Numbered from the stretch's first letter, positions 9,830-19,195 are shown. The stretch: 57,128 bases of DNA from Nocardia abscessus NBRC 100374 (GCF_000308455.1 NZ_BAFP01000266.1:1-57128); one strand, 5' to 3'. The notes: generated by a model not told the origin, from the sequence alone. Numbers and translations are program-made.

Positions 9830-11137
9830 ATGAACCGGTCTACCATACTCGGCGCCGACGATTACGCGTATACCGTGCGTCGGCACAACAGCGACCCACT
9901 GGCACTGGCGGCCACGATCGCAGCCTCCGGACAGCTCACCGACTACGTCGTCTATGAACAGCCCGGACGCTGGTATGTGGCCGGAAATCCGATCGGCGCG
10001 GTAACCCTCGGCCCCGACCGGTTGCACTCCACCCTCGGCGGTGACCGCACCGAATCCTGGAGTGGCACACCGTGGGCGCAGATCCATGCCGCACTCGACC
10101 GGGCACCGGTGCCGCGGTGGCGGGCCTACGGCTGGGCGTGCTTCGAACTCTACCGCCCGGACACCGCGGCTCCCGACGACATCCTCGCCCATTTCATGGT
10201 GCCCGGTGTGGAACTCGAGATCACCGAAACCACTGTGCGCACCCGCAGCTACGGCGCCCCGTTCGACCTCGACCTACCCGATGTCGTCGCCACCGCGCCG
10301 ACACCCACACCGGTGCCGGTGGACGCGCTCGACACCGCCTACCTACTGCGCGTGCGGCACGCCCTGGACCGGATTCACGACGGCGAGTTCCACAAAGTGA
10401 TCATGTCCCGGCGGGTGGACCTGCCGTTCGCGGTGGACATGCCGGCCACCTATGCGGCAGTCCGCCGGATGAACACTCCGGCCCGCTCGTTCCTGCTGGA
10501 TCTCGGCGGCTGGCAGGCCGCTGGGGTCAGCCCGGAAACCGTCCTCGAAGCCGACGGCACCGGACGGGCCGCCACCCAGCCGCTGGCGGGTACTCGCGCC
10601 CGAACCGGCAACGCCGAACTCGACTGTGCCCTACGGGATGATCTGCTCACCGATCCGAAAGAGATCTACGAGCACGCGACCTCCGTACGGCTCGCCTACA
10701 GCGAACTCGACAGCATCGGCAGCGCCACACGGGTCAGTGAATTCCTCACCGTCAAGGAGCGCGGTAGCGTGCAACACCTCGCGTCGCGGGTCGAAACTCT
10801 CCTGCCCGCCGATCAGACCTGTTGGGACGCCCTCGCCGCCGTCTTTCCCGCCATCACCGCCTCCGGCATCCCCAAAGCAGCCGCCTGCGCAGCGATCGGT
10901 GACCTCGAACCCGGTACCCGCGGCCTCTACAGTGGTGCTGTGGTGCGGGCCGACAGCACCGGAACCCTCGATGCCGCATTGATTTTGCGCGCCGTCTACC
11001 AACGCGACGGGCGGAGCTGGCTACGTGCCGGAGCGGGCGTCGTCACCGGCTCCACGCCCGAGCGCGAACACGAGGAGACCTGCGAAAAACTCGCTTGTAT
11101 CGCGCCCTACCTCGTACCAGCGCACTCCGGATACTGA
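9830..11137 (+). CDS. Salicylate synthase (MbtI/Irp9/NbtS-type)
   Basis: This 435-residue chorismate-utilising enzyme converts chorismate via isochorismate to salicylate and pyruvate and would supply the aryl cap for the NRPS carrier domain. Family features include the C-terminal chorismate-binding core with VKERGSVQHLASRV, the preceding acidic EIYEHA segment, and a GAGVVTGSTPEREHEET motif for Mg2+ and chorismate at the C-terminus. A GGGAG site precedes the ATG. Its presence beside an ArCP-Cy NRPS is the strongest evidence that the product is salicyl-capped. Confidence 0.93.
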   Translation: MNRSTILGADDYAYTVRRHNSDPLALAATIAASGQLTDYVVYEQPGRWYVAGNPIGAVTLGPDRLHSTLGGDRTESWSGTPWAQIHAALDRAPVPRWRAYGWACFELYRPDTAAPDDILAHFMVPGVELEITETTVRTRSYGAPFDLDLPDVVATAPTPTPVPVDALDTAYLLRVRHALDRIHDGEFHKVIMSRRVDLPFAVDMPATYAAVRRMNTPARSFLLDLGGWQAAGVSPETVLEADGTGRAATQPLAGTRARTGNAELDCALRDDLLTDPKEIYEHATSVRLAYSELDSIGSATRVSEFLTVKERGSVQHLASRVETLLPADQTCWDALAAVFPAITASGIPKAAACAAIGDLEPGTRGLYSGAVVRADSTGTLDAALILRAVYQRDGRSWLRAGAGVVTGSTPEREHEETCEKLACIAPYLVPAHSGY

Positions 11138-11199
11138 CACACCCGCCGAGCGGCGCCCCGCGAACACGGTCTCGCGTTGTCCGGCAGGATGTCACCGGC

Positions 11200-11237
11200 T
11201 ACTGTCCTCGCCGCAGGAACCCACGCCGAGGACAGTA
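11200..11237. terminator. Bidirectional hairpin between convergent genes
   Basis: Perfect 11-base arms TACTGTCCTCG and CGAGGACAGTA flank a 16-base loop. The hairpin lies between the ends of the salicylate synthase gene (plus) and the ABC operon (minus). It has no clear U-tract, as is common in high-GC actinobacteria. Confidence 0.7.
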
Positions 11238-11255
11238 TGCCGTGGTAGTTCCGCG

Positions 11256-13001
11256 CTACGCGGACGCGGCGACCCGCCAGTGCCGCGCCCGTGTCTGGGC
11301 GGCCCACATCGCGCTGTAGCGCCCCTCATTCGCCAGCAGCTCGGCGTGGGTGCCCCGTTCGGTCACCCGGCCGCCCTCCAGAACAAGGATCTGATCCGCT
11401 GCCACCACGGTGGAAAGCCGGTGCGCGATCACGACGACCGTCTTCTCCGCGACCAGCGCGTCGATGGCGTCCTGGACATAGACTTCGCTCTCGGTATCCA
11501 ACGCGGCGGTCGGTTCGTCCAACAGAACTATCGGCGCGTTCTTCAGAATCGCCCGGGCGATCGAGATGCGCTGGCGCTCCCCGCCGGAAAGCGCGCCACC
11601 GATCTCGCCGACCCGGGTGTCGTATCCGTGCGGTAGCCGTTCGACGAAGGTGTGGACATTGGCCGCCCGCGCCGCAGCCTCGATCTCGGCTTGACTCGCC
11701 TCGGGCGCGCCGATCGCGATGTTCGCGCGGATCGTGTCGTCGAACAGGTACACATCCTGGAAAACAACCGCGATATGCCGGTAGATCTCCACCGGATCGA
11801 GCTCCCGGAGATCGAGGCCGCCGATCCGGATAGCGCCGCTATCCGGGTCCGCGTAGCGGGTGAGCATCCTGGTCACCGTCGTCTTGCCCGATCCCGAAGG
11901 ACCCACTAATGCCGTGAGCGAGCGCGCGGGAGCGGTGAAGGACACTCCGCGCAGTACCGGTGCCCCCTCGGAATAACCGAAGTGCACGTCGTCGAATGCG
12001 ATGTCGTAGCCGGTGATTCGCGCCGACGGGTCGCCCACCGGAAGTTGCGGGGTATCCAGCACCTCACCGACACGTTCCAGCGCCGAGTCGGTGATCTCGA
12101 ATATCGCCGACAGATTGGACATTGTCGACATCGGCTCGGCGAATCGTACCGCCGCGGCCACCACGGCGATCAGCAACGCCGTGGACATCTGCAGATCGAG
12201 CACCAGGGCAGCGCCGAGTGCCACCATCCCCACCAGACACAACTGGACGACGCTGGAAGCCAGCAGGCCCGGCCAGGTCAGCCGCTTCTGCATGGATGCC
12301 ATGGCCTCGTTCTGCTCTTCGAGGGTCTCGACCAATCGCTGAGACGCGCTGCCGACCTGCCCGGTAGCGCGCAGCACCGGCAATCCCTGGACATATTCGA
12401 CCACCCGGCTCGCTGCCGCGGCATCGGCCGCGTCGAGCCGACGCGAGCCCGCTCCGGAGATCTGCTGGATACGACGGACGAAAAGCACCGCGAACGGTAC
12501 CGATACCGCGAGCACCACACCCAGGCGCCAATCGATACCGACGATGATCACCCCGATGACCGCCGGGACCGTCACCATCTGGATGAACAGCAGCGCCATC
12601 GAGGACGAACCCATCGTGGCGTTGGCGACGTTACCGCCGATCACCGTGGTGAGGTCGCCCGCGGACCGGCGCTCGAGTTCGTCCTGGGGCATCGTTCGCA
12701 GTTTTTCGCCCAGTCGCAAACGGGCAGCCTCGAGCACATCGGCCCACCGGCCGAACTCGAACCGGAGTTGCCCATAGTGGAATACGGCCTGAACCACGTA
12801 GCACGCGACCAGAACACCGAACCAGATCCATACGGTGGTGAAGTTCACCTCCGGCTGACTCAGCTCGTACAGCAACGGAATCAGCGCGGCATAGGCACCC
12901 GCCTGAGCGATCGAACTGATGAATGTGTACCACAGGGTGCGGCGGAACTCGTCCCGATAGTCCCCGGCGGCAAGCAGCATCAGCCGCAGGATTCTTCTCA
13001 T
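11256..13001 (-). CDS. ABC half-transporter B (YbtQ/IrtB-like), metallophore transport
   Basis: This 581-residue protein has an N-terminal six-helix membrane domain fused to a nucleotide-binding domain. It shows Walker A GPSGSGKTT, signature LSGGERQRIS, Walker B IVLLDEPTAALD and the switch IAHRLST. Its start ATG overlaps the stop of the upstream half-transporter (ATGA), implying coupled synthesis and a heterodimer. YbtP/YbtQ and IrtA/IrtB have this exporter fold but import metal-siderophore, so direction cannot be read from sequence. Context ties it to the salicyl metallophore. Confidence 0.92.
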   Translation of the reverse strand: MRRILRLMLLAAGDYRDEFRRTLWYTFISSIAQAGAYAALIPLLYELSQPEVNFTTVWIWFGVLVACYVVQAVFHYGQLRFEFGRWADVLEAARLRLGEKLRTMPQDELERRSAGDLTTVIGGNVANATMGSSSMALLFIQMVTVPAVIGVIIVGIDWRLGVVLAVSVPFAVLFVRRIQQISGAGSRRLDAADAAAASRVVEYVQGLPVLRATGQVGSASQRLVETLEEQNEAMASMQKRLTWPGLLASSVVQLCLVGMVALGAALVLDLQMSTALLIAVVAAAVRFAEPMSTMSNLSAIFEITDSALERVGEVLDTPQLPVGDPSARITGYDIAFDDVHFGYSEGAPVLRGVSFTAPARSLTALVGPSGSGKTTVTRMLTRYADPDSGAIRIGGLDLRELDPVEIYRHIAVVFQDVYLFDDTIRANIAIGAPEASQAEIEAAARAANVHTFVERLPHGYDTRVGEIGGALSGGERQRISIARAILKNAPIVLLDEPTAALDTESEVYVQDAIDALVAEKTVVVIAHRLSTVVAADQILVLEGGRVTERGTHAELLANEGRYSAMWAAQTRARHWRVAASA

Positions 13002-14839
13002 CGCTTCGTGGCCTCCTCGTTCTTGCCGCTGCCGAGACCCCATCCCCGGGCGCGCTGGTGATGCTCCCAGAGCCGGGCGTAGCGCCCACCGGACGCGAGC
13101 AGTTCGGTATGTGTGCCGGATTCGGACACCCGGCCGGATTCGAGTACCACGATCTGATCGGCGTCGACGATCGTGGACAGGCGGTGCGCGACCACGAGCA
13201 CGGTGCGACCGCGCGTGAGCGCGGCGATCGCGTCCTGGATGGCCGCCTCGTTCTCCGGGTCGGCGAACGAGGTCGCCTCATCGAGGATCACGATCGGAGC
13301 ATCGGCGAGCAGCGCCCGGGCGATAGTGATCCGCTGCCGTTGTCCGCCGGACAGCCGCGCCCCCCGCTCACCTACTGGCGTGTCGTAGCCCTGGGGTAGT
13401 TCCGAGACGATGAAATCGTGTGCCTGGGCTGCCCGCGCCGCGGCCTGTACCTCGGCATCGGTGGCCGAGGGACGCGCGAGCCGGATGTTCTCCGCCACGG
13501 TGTCGGAGAGCAGGAACGGATCCTGGAAGACGAGTGCTACATGACTGAGCAGGTCCGGAGACGCGATTCGGCGGACATCCACCCCGCCGACGAGCACTTG
13601 CCCGGAATCTACATCCCAGAACCGTGGAATCAGCCGCGCGATCGTCGATTTGCCCGAGCCCGACGGTCCGACCAGTGCACAGACGGTGCCACTCGGGACC
13701 GTCAGGTCCACTCCGTCCAGCGCGGCCCGGTCCGCGCCCGCGTAACCGAACCGGACAGACCGGAAGACGATCGACCCGTCGGCCGGGGACTGGGGCTGGT
13801 CGGGCTCCGGCAAGGGTGCGATATCGAGCAGCTCGACGATGCGCACGGCACCGGCTTTGGATTGATTGATCAGGTTGGACAGGTTCATCAGCGGCACCAC
13901 CGATTCCACCGGAAGTGTCCCGATGAGGATCGCCGCGAGCAGTTGCGCCGGTGACATCGACCCGGTCGAGGTCAGCCAGATACCCACCATGAGCACGATC
14001 AGGATGGTGGGCAACGGTGCCACCGTCAGGTTGGCGAAGATCATCGCACTGCGGTTGTTGTTCTGCCAGGCGGTGGTCGCCACGTTGAACTGCCGGACCC
14101 GGTCTACGAAGCGCCGGAACGATACCGTGCCGTCGTCGAAGGTCCGCACCACCGGCATGCCCTGAACGAACTCCACCACCGCGGTGTTGATGGCCTCGTT
14201 GGCCTCGTCGTAGCGCCGCCGGGTCTCGGCGTAATCCCGCAGCGTCAGCTGCATACCGATGAACACCACCGGCAGGAACAACACGACCGCCAGCAGCAGC
14301 CGCCAATCCACGAAACCCAGTGCCAGTAGCGCCGCGATGGGCTGGGCCACTGTGAAACCGGCCAGCGGTACGGCATCGGCCACCGCCATATGCAAGCCGC
14401 GAACATCGTCCTGGACGATCTTCTTCACCGCCCCGGAACCCAGGCGCTGCGCCTCACCCAGGGGAACGCGGCCGAGATGCGCGGCGAGATCGGTCCGCAA
14501 GCGCTCCTCGAGATCGAAGGAGGCCAGGTGCGAGAGGAGGAAAGACCATGCCCGCAAGGCGAATCGGATGAGGAACCCCACCGCGGCCAGCACCAGAAGG
14601 GCTACTACCGCTCCGGTATCAGTGTCGGCGTCGAACAGCTCCCACAGCGCCAGAGCTACTCCCACGAACCCGGCCACCCCGGCCACTGCCCCCAGCGCGG
14701 CCGCCGCCAGTGCGACGCCGAGCCGTCCACGGACCGGCTCGGTCACTCGAAACAGGGCGCTGCCGGGCTTTGTCTCAACCACTTCCGCGGATTCTTGCCC
14801 CACCTCATCTACCTGGAGCGATGCCCCGGTACCACCCAT
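12998..14839 (-). CDS. ABC half-transporter A (YbtP/IrtA-like without SIP domain)
   Basis: This is a 613-residue membrane plus ATPase protein: Walker A GPSGSGKST, signature LSGGQRQRIT, Walker B IVILDEATSFADPENE. The ATG at 14839 has AGGAG at eight bases; a GTG at 14845 sits too close to the site. Mycobacterial IrtA carries an N-terminal siderophore-interacting flavin reductase domain, but this protein begins directly with a short soluble leader and the membrane domain, so metal release by that route is not encoded here. A putative Zur box lies about 117 bases upstream. Confidence 0.92.
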   Translation of the reverse strand: MGGTGASLQVDEVGQESAEVVETKPGSALFRVTEPVRGRLGVALAAAALGAVAGVAGFVGVALALWELFDADTDTGAVVALLVLAAVGFLIRFALRAWSFLLSHLASFDLEERLRTDLAAHLGRVPLGEAQRLGSGAVKKIVQDDVRGLHMAVADAVPLAGFTVAQPIAALLALGFVDWRLLLAVVLFLPVVFIGMQLTLRDYAETRRRYDEANEAINTAVVEFVQGMPVVRTFDDGTVSFRRFVDRVRQFNVATTAWQNNNRSAMIFANLTVAPLPTILIVLMVGIWLTSTGSMSPAQLLAAILIGTLPVESVVPLMNLSNLINQSKAGAVRIVELLDIAPLPEPDQPQSPADGSIVFRSVRFGYAGADRAALDGVDLTVPSGTVCALVGPSGSGKSTIARLIPRFWDVDSGQVLVGGVDVRRIASPDLLSHVALVFQDPFLLSDTVAENIRLARPSATDAEVQAAARAAQAHDFIVSELPQGYDTPVGERGARLSGGQRQRITIARALLADAPIVILDEATSFADPENEAAIQDAIAALTRGRTVLVVAHRLSTIVDADQIVVLESGRVSESGTHTELLASGGRYARLWEHHQRARGWGLGSGKNEEATKR

Positions 14840-14955
14840 TATCACGGCTCCTGTCCGTTACCTACGAGAAGCTCCCGCCGACCCCTTCGGCAGCACGGCA
14901 CCCCCGGCCATCGCAATCGAGGTCCCACTTCATCATCCCGACAGTCATGGTTCTT

Positions 14956-14970
14956 GGAAAACGATTGTCA
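14956..14970. promoter_or_regulatory. Putative Zur box 3 upstream of the ABC transporter pair
   Basis: GGAAAACGATTGTCA matches the Zur consensus at 12 of 15 positions; the central C is also found in mycobacterial Zur boxes. It precedes the minus-strand ABC operon by about 117 bases. With boxes 1 and 2 it covers three of the cluster's transcription units. Confidence 0.5.
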
Positions 14971-15187
14971 TTGTCGGCTATGCGCACAGTAACACACCGC
15001 CCCAGCCGAAGCGGCCCGCTCGAGCCACCGCTCTCCACGGCCCACACGTACACGCACGCGTCGAACATGCCCGCGACACAGGCCATCTCGGCGCAGGACC
15101 GGATGACCGACGCGGCGCCCCGAACTAGCGGGCGACAACGAGATCGGGTTCTGCGCCGCGGTCATGCGCACCGCCTCACCTCGTGGA

Positions 15188-15424
15188 TCACCGGCCATCA
15201 GCGTGGCTCGGCATGTGGAGAGGGCGCGATGACCAGGTCCCCGTCCACGCGGACCGCGCCCGTGCCCGCCTCGTGGAGTTCGGCTGCAACAGACCCGCGA
15301 TCGCGCCCGAACCGGTCAACACACCCGCCAACCGCACCCGGCCCGCCACCGGCGCGGCCAGTTTCCAGAAGGTCACCCGCTCCCCCACCGCGCGAGACTC
15401 GGTATGCCGCATTGCCGCCTCCAC
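15188..15424 (-). pseudogene. Possible remnant of an ABC-transporter membrane-domain N-terminus
   Basis: A short minus-strand frame starting at 15424 reads TFWKLAAPVAGRVRLAGV and continues with a hydrophobic GSGAIAGLL segment, resembling the start of an ABC exporter membrane domain. It then turns into Arg/Ser-rich non-protein-like sequence. The rest of the 14971-15433 gap shows no recognisable gene. Weak support; it may be chance. Confidence 0.25.
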
Positions 15425-15433
15425 GAGCTACTG

Positions 15434-16945
15434 CTACTCGGCCGAGGAGCCTGTATGTTCGCCGACAGGCTGCGGCCCTTCGTGGGCGCGGACTTCGGAG
15501 CCTGCAGGCGGACACTTCCCGACGGCGGGCTGCGCCTCGCTCTGCTCACCGGGTATCGGCAGAGGCCGGTCGGCGGGCAGGATCGCCACGGCCGCCACCG
15601 AGCCGAGACCGACGAACAGGGCCGCGATCAGCAGGGCGGTGGTGTACCCGTCGACGAGGACGGTCCGGTTCGTGTCAGCGCCGATGACATTCCCCGCGAT
15701 CGTCACCAGCACGGCCAGACCCAGGGACCCGCCGAGTTGCCGCGAGCTGCTGAGAATTCCCGACGCCAGGCCGGCCTTTTCGGCGGGCACCCCGGAGACT
15801 CCTGCCATACCCATCGCGACCATAGCGGCACCGATCCCGACACTGCACACCAGCGACGGGCCCAAGATTCCTGTCACGAATCCGGTCGACTCGGTGGCCT
15901 GCGCGAACCAGACCAGTCCCAGCGCACCCACCATGCCGCCCGCACCCATCACCGAGCGGGCGCCGATGCGGCCGACTACGACCTGGGCGATCCGCAGGCC
16001 GACGACCACACCCACACAGAACGGGAGGAAGGCCAGGCCGGTGAGGGTCGGGCTGTAATCGAGCACCCGTTGCAGCAACTGGGAGACGAAGTAGAAGCTG
16101 GCGATCTGACCCGACACCAACATGAACCCGAAGACGGTCGCACCGATCAACCCCCGGCGACGCAGGAAACCCAGCGGCACCAGCGGTTCACCCGCCCGCG
16201 ACTCCACTATGACGAAGACCGCCAGGGCGACTACCCCGAGCCCGAACAAGCCGAGTACCCGCACCGACGACCAGGCATACTGCTCGGTCGAGATCACCGC
16301 CGCGACAAGTGAAGTCATTCCCACCGTGACCGATGCGGCCCCTGCGACGTCCACCGGCCCCCGGCGCGCGACGATATGGTCACGCACGCCCCGCCGCACG
16401 GCGACCACCGCCGCGACCACGAACACCAGGTTGACCCACATCACCCACCGCCAGCCGAGGTAGTCGGTCAGCAGACCGCTCATCACGACCCCGAACGCCC
16501 CGCCGGCCGCGCCCGCGCCACCCCATACCGCCATCGCCCGGGCGCGTGCGGGACCTTCCGGAAACTCCGAGGTCACCAGGGACAGCGCCATGGGGGCGAG
16601 GGTGGCCGCGGCGGCCCCTTGCAGCGCCCGGGCGGCGATCAGATCCCATCCGAACTGCGCCGCCCCACCCCAGGCGCTCGCGATCCCGAACACCACCAGG
16701 CAGCCGAACAGCAATCGCCGACGCCCGATGAGATCGGCCAGTCGGCCGCCCAGCAGCATCAGGCCTGCGTAGGGCAGCAGGAAAGCATTGATCACCCAGC
16801 TCAACTGCGATGGGCCGTAGCCGAAGGCGGAATCGATCTCGGGCAACGCGACATTCACGATCGACAGATCCAGGGAAACCGTGAACATCACCAGGAAGAC
16901 GACTACGAGTGTCGCGCCCGAATGGCCGGGTTCGCGCGTGGTCAC
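15434..16945 (-). CDS. MFS drug/siderophore exporter, DHA2 (EmrB/QacA) type
   Basis: This is a multi-spanning protein of about 503 residues with the early DHA2 pattern SLDLSIVNVALPEI and the loop motif GGRLADLIGRRR. The GTG at 16945 is preferred because GGAGG lies five bases upstream; an ATG at 16957 would give 507 residues. It is divergently transcribed from a TetR gene across about 90 bases containing a palindrome, the usual arrangement for an exporter with its own repressor. It may export the metallophore or confer resistance to it; no substrate can be read from sequence. Confidence 0.88.
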   Translation of the reverse strand: MTTREPGHSGATLVVVFLVMFTVSLDLSIVNVALPEIDSAFGYGPSQLSWVINAFLLPYAGLMLLGGRLADLIGRRRLLFGCLVVFGIASAWGGAAQFGWDLIAARALQGAAAATLAPMALSLVTSEFPEGPARARAMAVWGGAGAAGGAFGVVMSGLLTDYLGWRWVMWVNLVFVVAAVVAVRRGVRDHIVARRGPVDVAGAASVTVGMTSLVAAVISTEQYAWSSVRVLGLFGLGVVALAVFVIVESRAGEPLVPLGFLRRRGLIGATVFGFMLVSGQIASFYFVSQLLQRVLDYSPTLTGLAFLPFCVGVVVGLRIAQVVVGRIGARSVMGAGGMVGALGLVWFAQATESTGFVTGILGPSLVCSVGIGAAMVAMGMAGVSGVPAEKAGLASGILSSSRQLGGSLGLAVLVTIAGNVIGADTNRTVLVDGYTTALLIAALFVGLGSVAAVAILPADRPLPIPGEQSEAQPAVGKCPPAGSEVRAHEGPQPVGEHTGSSAE

Positions 16946-16983
16946 TGCAACCTCCATAATTTTCTAACGCGTGTTTTTATTAT

Positions 16984-17001
16984 GGTTAGCACACCCTAAC
17001 C
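16984..17001. promoter_or_regulatory. Palindrome in the MFS/TetR divergent promoter
   Basis: GGTTAGCACACCCTAACC has perfect six-base arms with a six-base spacer. It lies between the divergent MFS and TetR starts, so it is a candidate operator for that TetR. It resembles half-sites of an iron box, but the spacing does not fit IdeR. Confidence 0.5.
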
Positions 17002-17038
17002 CGCGCTGTCGAGAGCGCGGGACGCAGAATGGACGATC

Positions 17039-17725
17039 GTGCCGAACCCCGCACCCCGCAAACGCGGCCGACCGGTTCGCCTCGACCGCGAAACGATCCT
17101 CGCCGCGACCGGCCAGATGCTCACCGCCGACGGGGCCAAGACGTTCAGCATGCGGCGACTCGCCGACCGCCTCGGAGTCAGCACGGCTGCGATCTACCAC
17201 CACTTCCCCACCAAAGGCGCGCTGTTCTTCGCCGTTCTCAATGCCCGCGCCGACGAACTCCGTCGGCCGGAACTCCCCGCCGACCCGCGAGACCGACTGG
17301 CCGCGATCGTCACCTATCTCATCGACACCCTGTATGAACTGCCCTGGGTGGTCGACATCCTCGTCACCGGCGAGACCTATGGCCGCGCGGCGATGTGGAT
17401 CCTCGACGAATTCGTCACCTCCGCAACGGCCCTGGGCGCCACCGATGCGCAGGCGGTGTACATGTACTCGGTGATGTGGCGTTTCACCCTCGGTGAACTC
17501 ACCAGCCGCAGGACGGCCGACGAACGCTCCGCCGCCGCCCGCCGCGGCCGATCGCCGGCGCACTGGACCGAGTTCGCCAGCCCGGAGCTGCTCGGCGACT
17601 ACCCATCCGTCGTCCGCTTGCTGCCGCAGTGGACGACCGTGATGGACAGCTACAACTCGGCGAAAGCCGCCCGCGACATCATCGACGGACTGGTCGCGAA
17701 CCTCGGATCGACAGGCAGCAGCTAG
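17039..17725 (+). CDS. TetR-family transcriptional regulator
   Basis: This is a 228-residue regulator starting with GTG. After a basic Arg/Pro-rich leader the helix-turn-helix reads TFSMRRLADRLGVSTAAIYH, followed by HFPTKGALF, and a long helical ligand-binding domain of the TetR_C type. It is divergent from the MFS exporter and probably represses that gene and itself, with release by an exported small molecule. The ribosome site is weak. Confidence 0.88.
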   Translation: MPNPAPRKRGRPVRLDRETILAATGQMLTADGAKTFSMRRLADRLGVSTAAIYHHFPTKGALFFAVLNARADELRRPELPADPRDRLAAIVTYLIDTLYELPWVVDILVTGETYGRAAMWILDEFVTSATALGATDAQAVYMYSVMWRFTLGELTSRRTADERSAAARRGRSPAHWTEFASPELLGDYPSVVRLLPQWTTVMDSYNSAKAARDIIDGLVANLGSTGSS

Positions 17726-17774
17726 CACCCACCTGCCCGCCGCCACCCCTCTCGGCCTGGACAGACCGCCGAGT

Positions 17775-18368
17775 TCAGAACTTGCCGGTGTGGTGTTCGA
17801 TTCGGTGCCCGAGTCGGGCGGCGAATTCGGTGATGAAGTCCTCGGTGAGGGGAGGCCAACCCCAGAAGTCGAAGGCGAGGGTGCCCAGGGCGAAGTGGTC
17901 TGCCCATTGCCAGGTGATGATGGAGCTCGGTGTGGTGCAGGAGGGGCAGATTGCTGCGCCGGTGCCTGTTCGTTTCCAGGCGTCGATCGCGTCCGAGAAC
18001 GGCTGCCACACGGCGGGATCGGCTTCCCATCGTTGCGGGTAGTCGATGATCACGGTGGCGGCCTGGCAGCGTGGGCATACCGCGGAGGCGGGTTCGATGC
18101 CGCCCTGTCCGGGATAGTGGTCGTGGCGGCCGACGATGACGGCGACGGGGCCGGGGATCCAGTCGGCGCCCCATTCCTGGGTGATCTGCGGCCAGTCGGG
18201 GCCTGGCACATAGCCTTCCTCGACCTGGAGGCTGTACATCGCGTCGCGCGAAGTCTCCCGGAGCAGCCATCGCCGCGACACCATCCAGTCCACCATGCGC
18301 GTGGCCAGCGTGCTCGCGTCGGCCGAGGCTACATCGAGGTCGACGATTCGTTCGAAATAGTCACCCAC
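17775..18368 (-). CDS. Hypothetical protein with two CxxC pairs (zinc-ribbon-like)
   Basis: About 197 residues from a GTG at 18368, chosen for an AGGA seven bases upstream; the open frame extends further, but the longer part is not protein-like. It has CPRC and CPSC pairs about 55 residues apart that could hold a metal, and many Trp and aromatic residues in the C-terminal half. I do not recognise a family function. It lies convergent with the TetR gene and is not obviously part of the metallophore cluster. Confidence 0.65.
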   Translation of the reverse strand: MGDYFERIVDLDVASADASTLATRMVDWMVSRRWLLRETSRDAMYSLQVEEGYVPGPDWPQITQEWGADWIPGPVAVIVGRHDHYPGQGGIEPASAVCPRCQAATVIIDYPQRWEADPAVWQPFSDAIDAWKRTGTGAAICPSCTTPSSIITWQWADHFALGTLAFDFWGWPPLTEDFITEFAARLGHRIEHHTGKF

Positions 18369-18430
18369 ACCTGCATCCTGCCACCGAGAACCGACGCCCG
18401 TACCCGAGCCGGCGGGGCGCTGAACGGCCT

Positions 18431-18690
18431 TCATCTGATTCGAAACCAAACATTCCGGGTGTAGAGCAATGTGCGTGGGCCGGGCCGATAACCGATGGCC
18501 CGATATAGGCGCGCGGATGTCGGGTACGCATCGTCGCCGCGGGGCAGGATGACCGAGTGGGTCGCTCCGAGTGCCAGCCCCAAGCAGTGTCGCCGATGTG
18601 GAACCGACGCTCGGGCGACCAGACACGCCACGCCAGCGATTGCAGGCGAACAAGATCCTGCACCCCTTCGAAATCCCGTCGTACGACCAT
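18431..18690 (-). pseudogene. GNAT acetyltransferase remnant (internal deletion and frameshift)
   Basis: One frame from 18690 begins MVVRRDFEGVQDLVRLQ and goes on to VWSPERRFHIGDTAWG, matching the start of a GNAT-type acetyltransferase. A different frame ends with RGDDAYPTSARLYRAIGYRP, the typical acetyl-CoA-binding C-terminal part. Most of the intervening domain is missing, so this is a broken gene. Confidence 0.6.
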
Positions 18691-18861
18691 GACGCCCCTC
18701 CGCTCCGCCGTGACCGCATCCTCGAATCAAGTCACACGCCAGGCAAGCCGTTTTCGGATTCGGTCCATCCCCAGCGGTAGCCGGAGCGCGTCGATCGGCG
18801 GTGGGGTTCAGTTTTGGGCCGCTCGCGCGTGAGTGAGACGGTAGGAGTCGTGGTCAGCGCC

Positions 18862-19195
18862 TTATTGGTGGTGCTCCGGTTGGAGGTTGCGCACTGCCGG
18901 CGCGACCCAAGTGGTGAGGTACGCGCGGAGTTCGGCACCGCGGCGGGGAGGTCGTCCCGGGTCGAGGACGAAGGACTGGACGATGCGAAGCATGTGTTCC
19001 ACGAGCTCATCGAGACGGGCGCTGTCGATGCCCGCCTGGTCCCAGTCGACGGCGAAGCGTTCGAGGATGGAACGACCGAAGGCGAGCGCGGTGTCGGAGG
19101 TGACGCCTGCCGAGAAGGTGCCGGAGCGGGCGGGGGTGAGCAACAGGCTGAGGTATCGGTCGCCGGGGAGGCATTCGAGGGTGTAGGCGATGCCA
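18862..19195 (-). pseudogene. C-terminal remnant of a TetR regulator
   Basis: The minus frame from about 19195 to the stop at 18862 reads TLECLPGDRYLSLLLTPARS and continues through a helical ligand domain to the end of a TetR-like protein. The DNA-binding half is absent. Upstream, the same frame runs into the antisense of a dioxygenase fragment, so the two fragments were joined at about 19.19 kb. Confidence 0.6.

Noticed and set aside
14259..16312. Long plus-strand frames opposite the ABC and MFS genes
   Set aside because: Arg/Pro/Thr-rich translations without domain features, antisense to clearly coding genes.
16984..17001. IdeR/DmdR iron box reading of the GGTTAG/CTAACC palindrome
   Set aside because: The arms are six bases apart, whereas the IdeR core places them around one base; the fit is poor, so a TetR operator is preferred.
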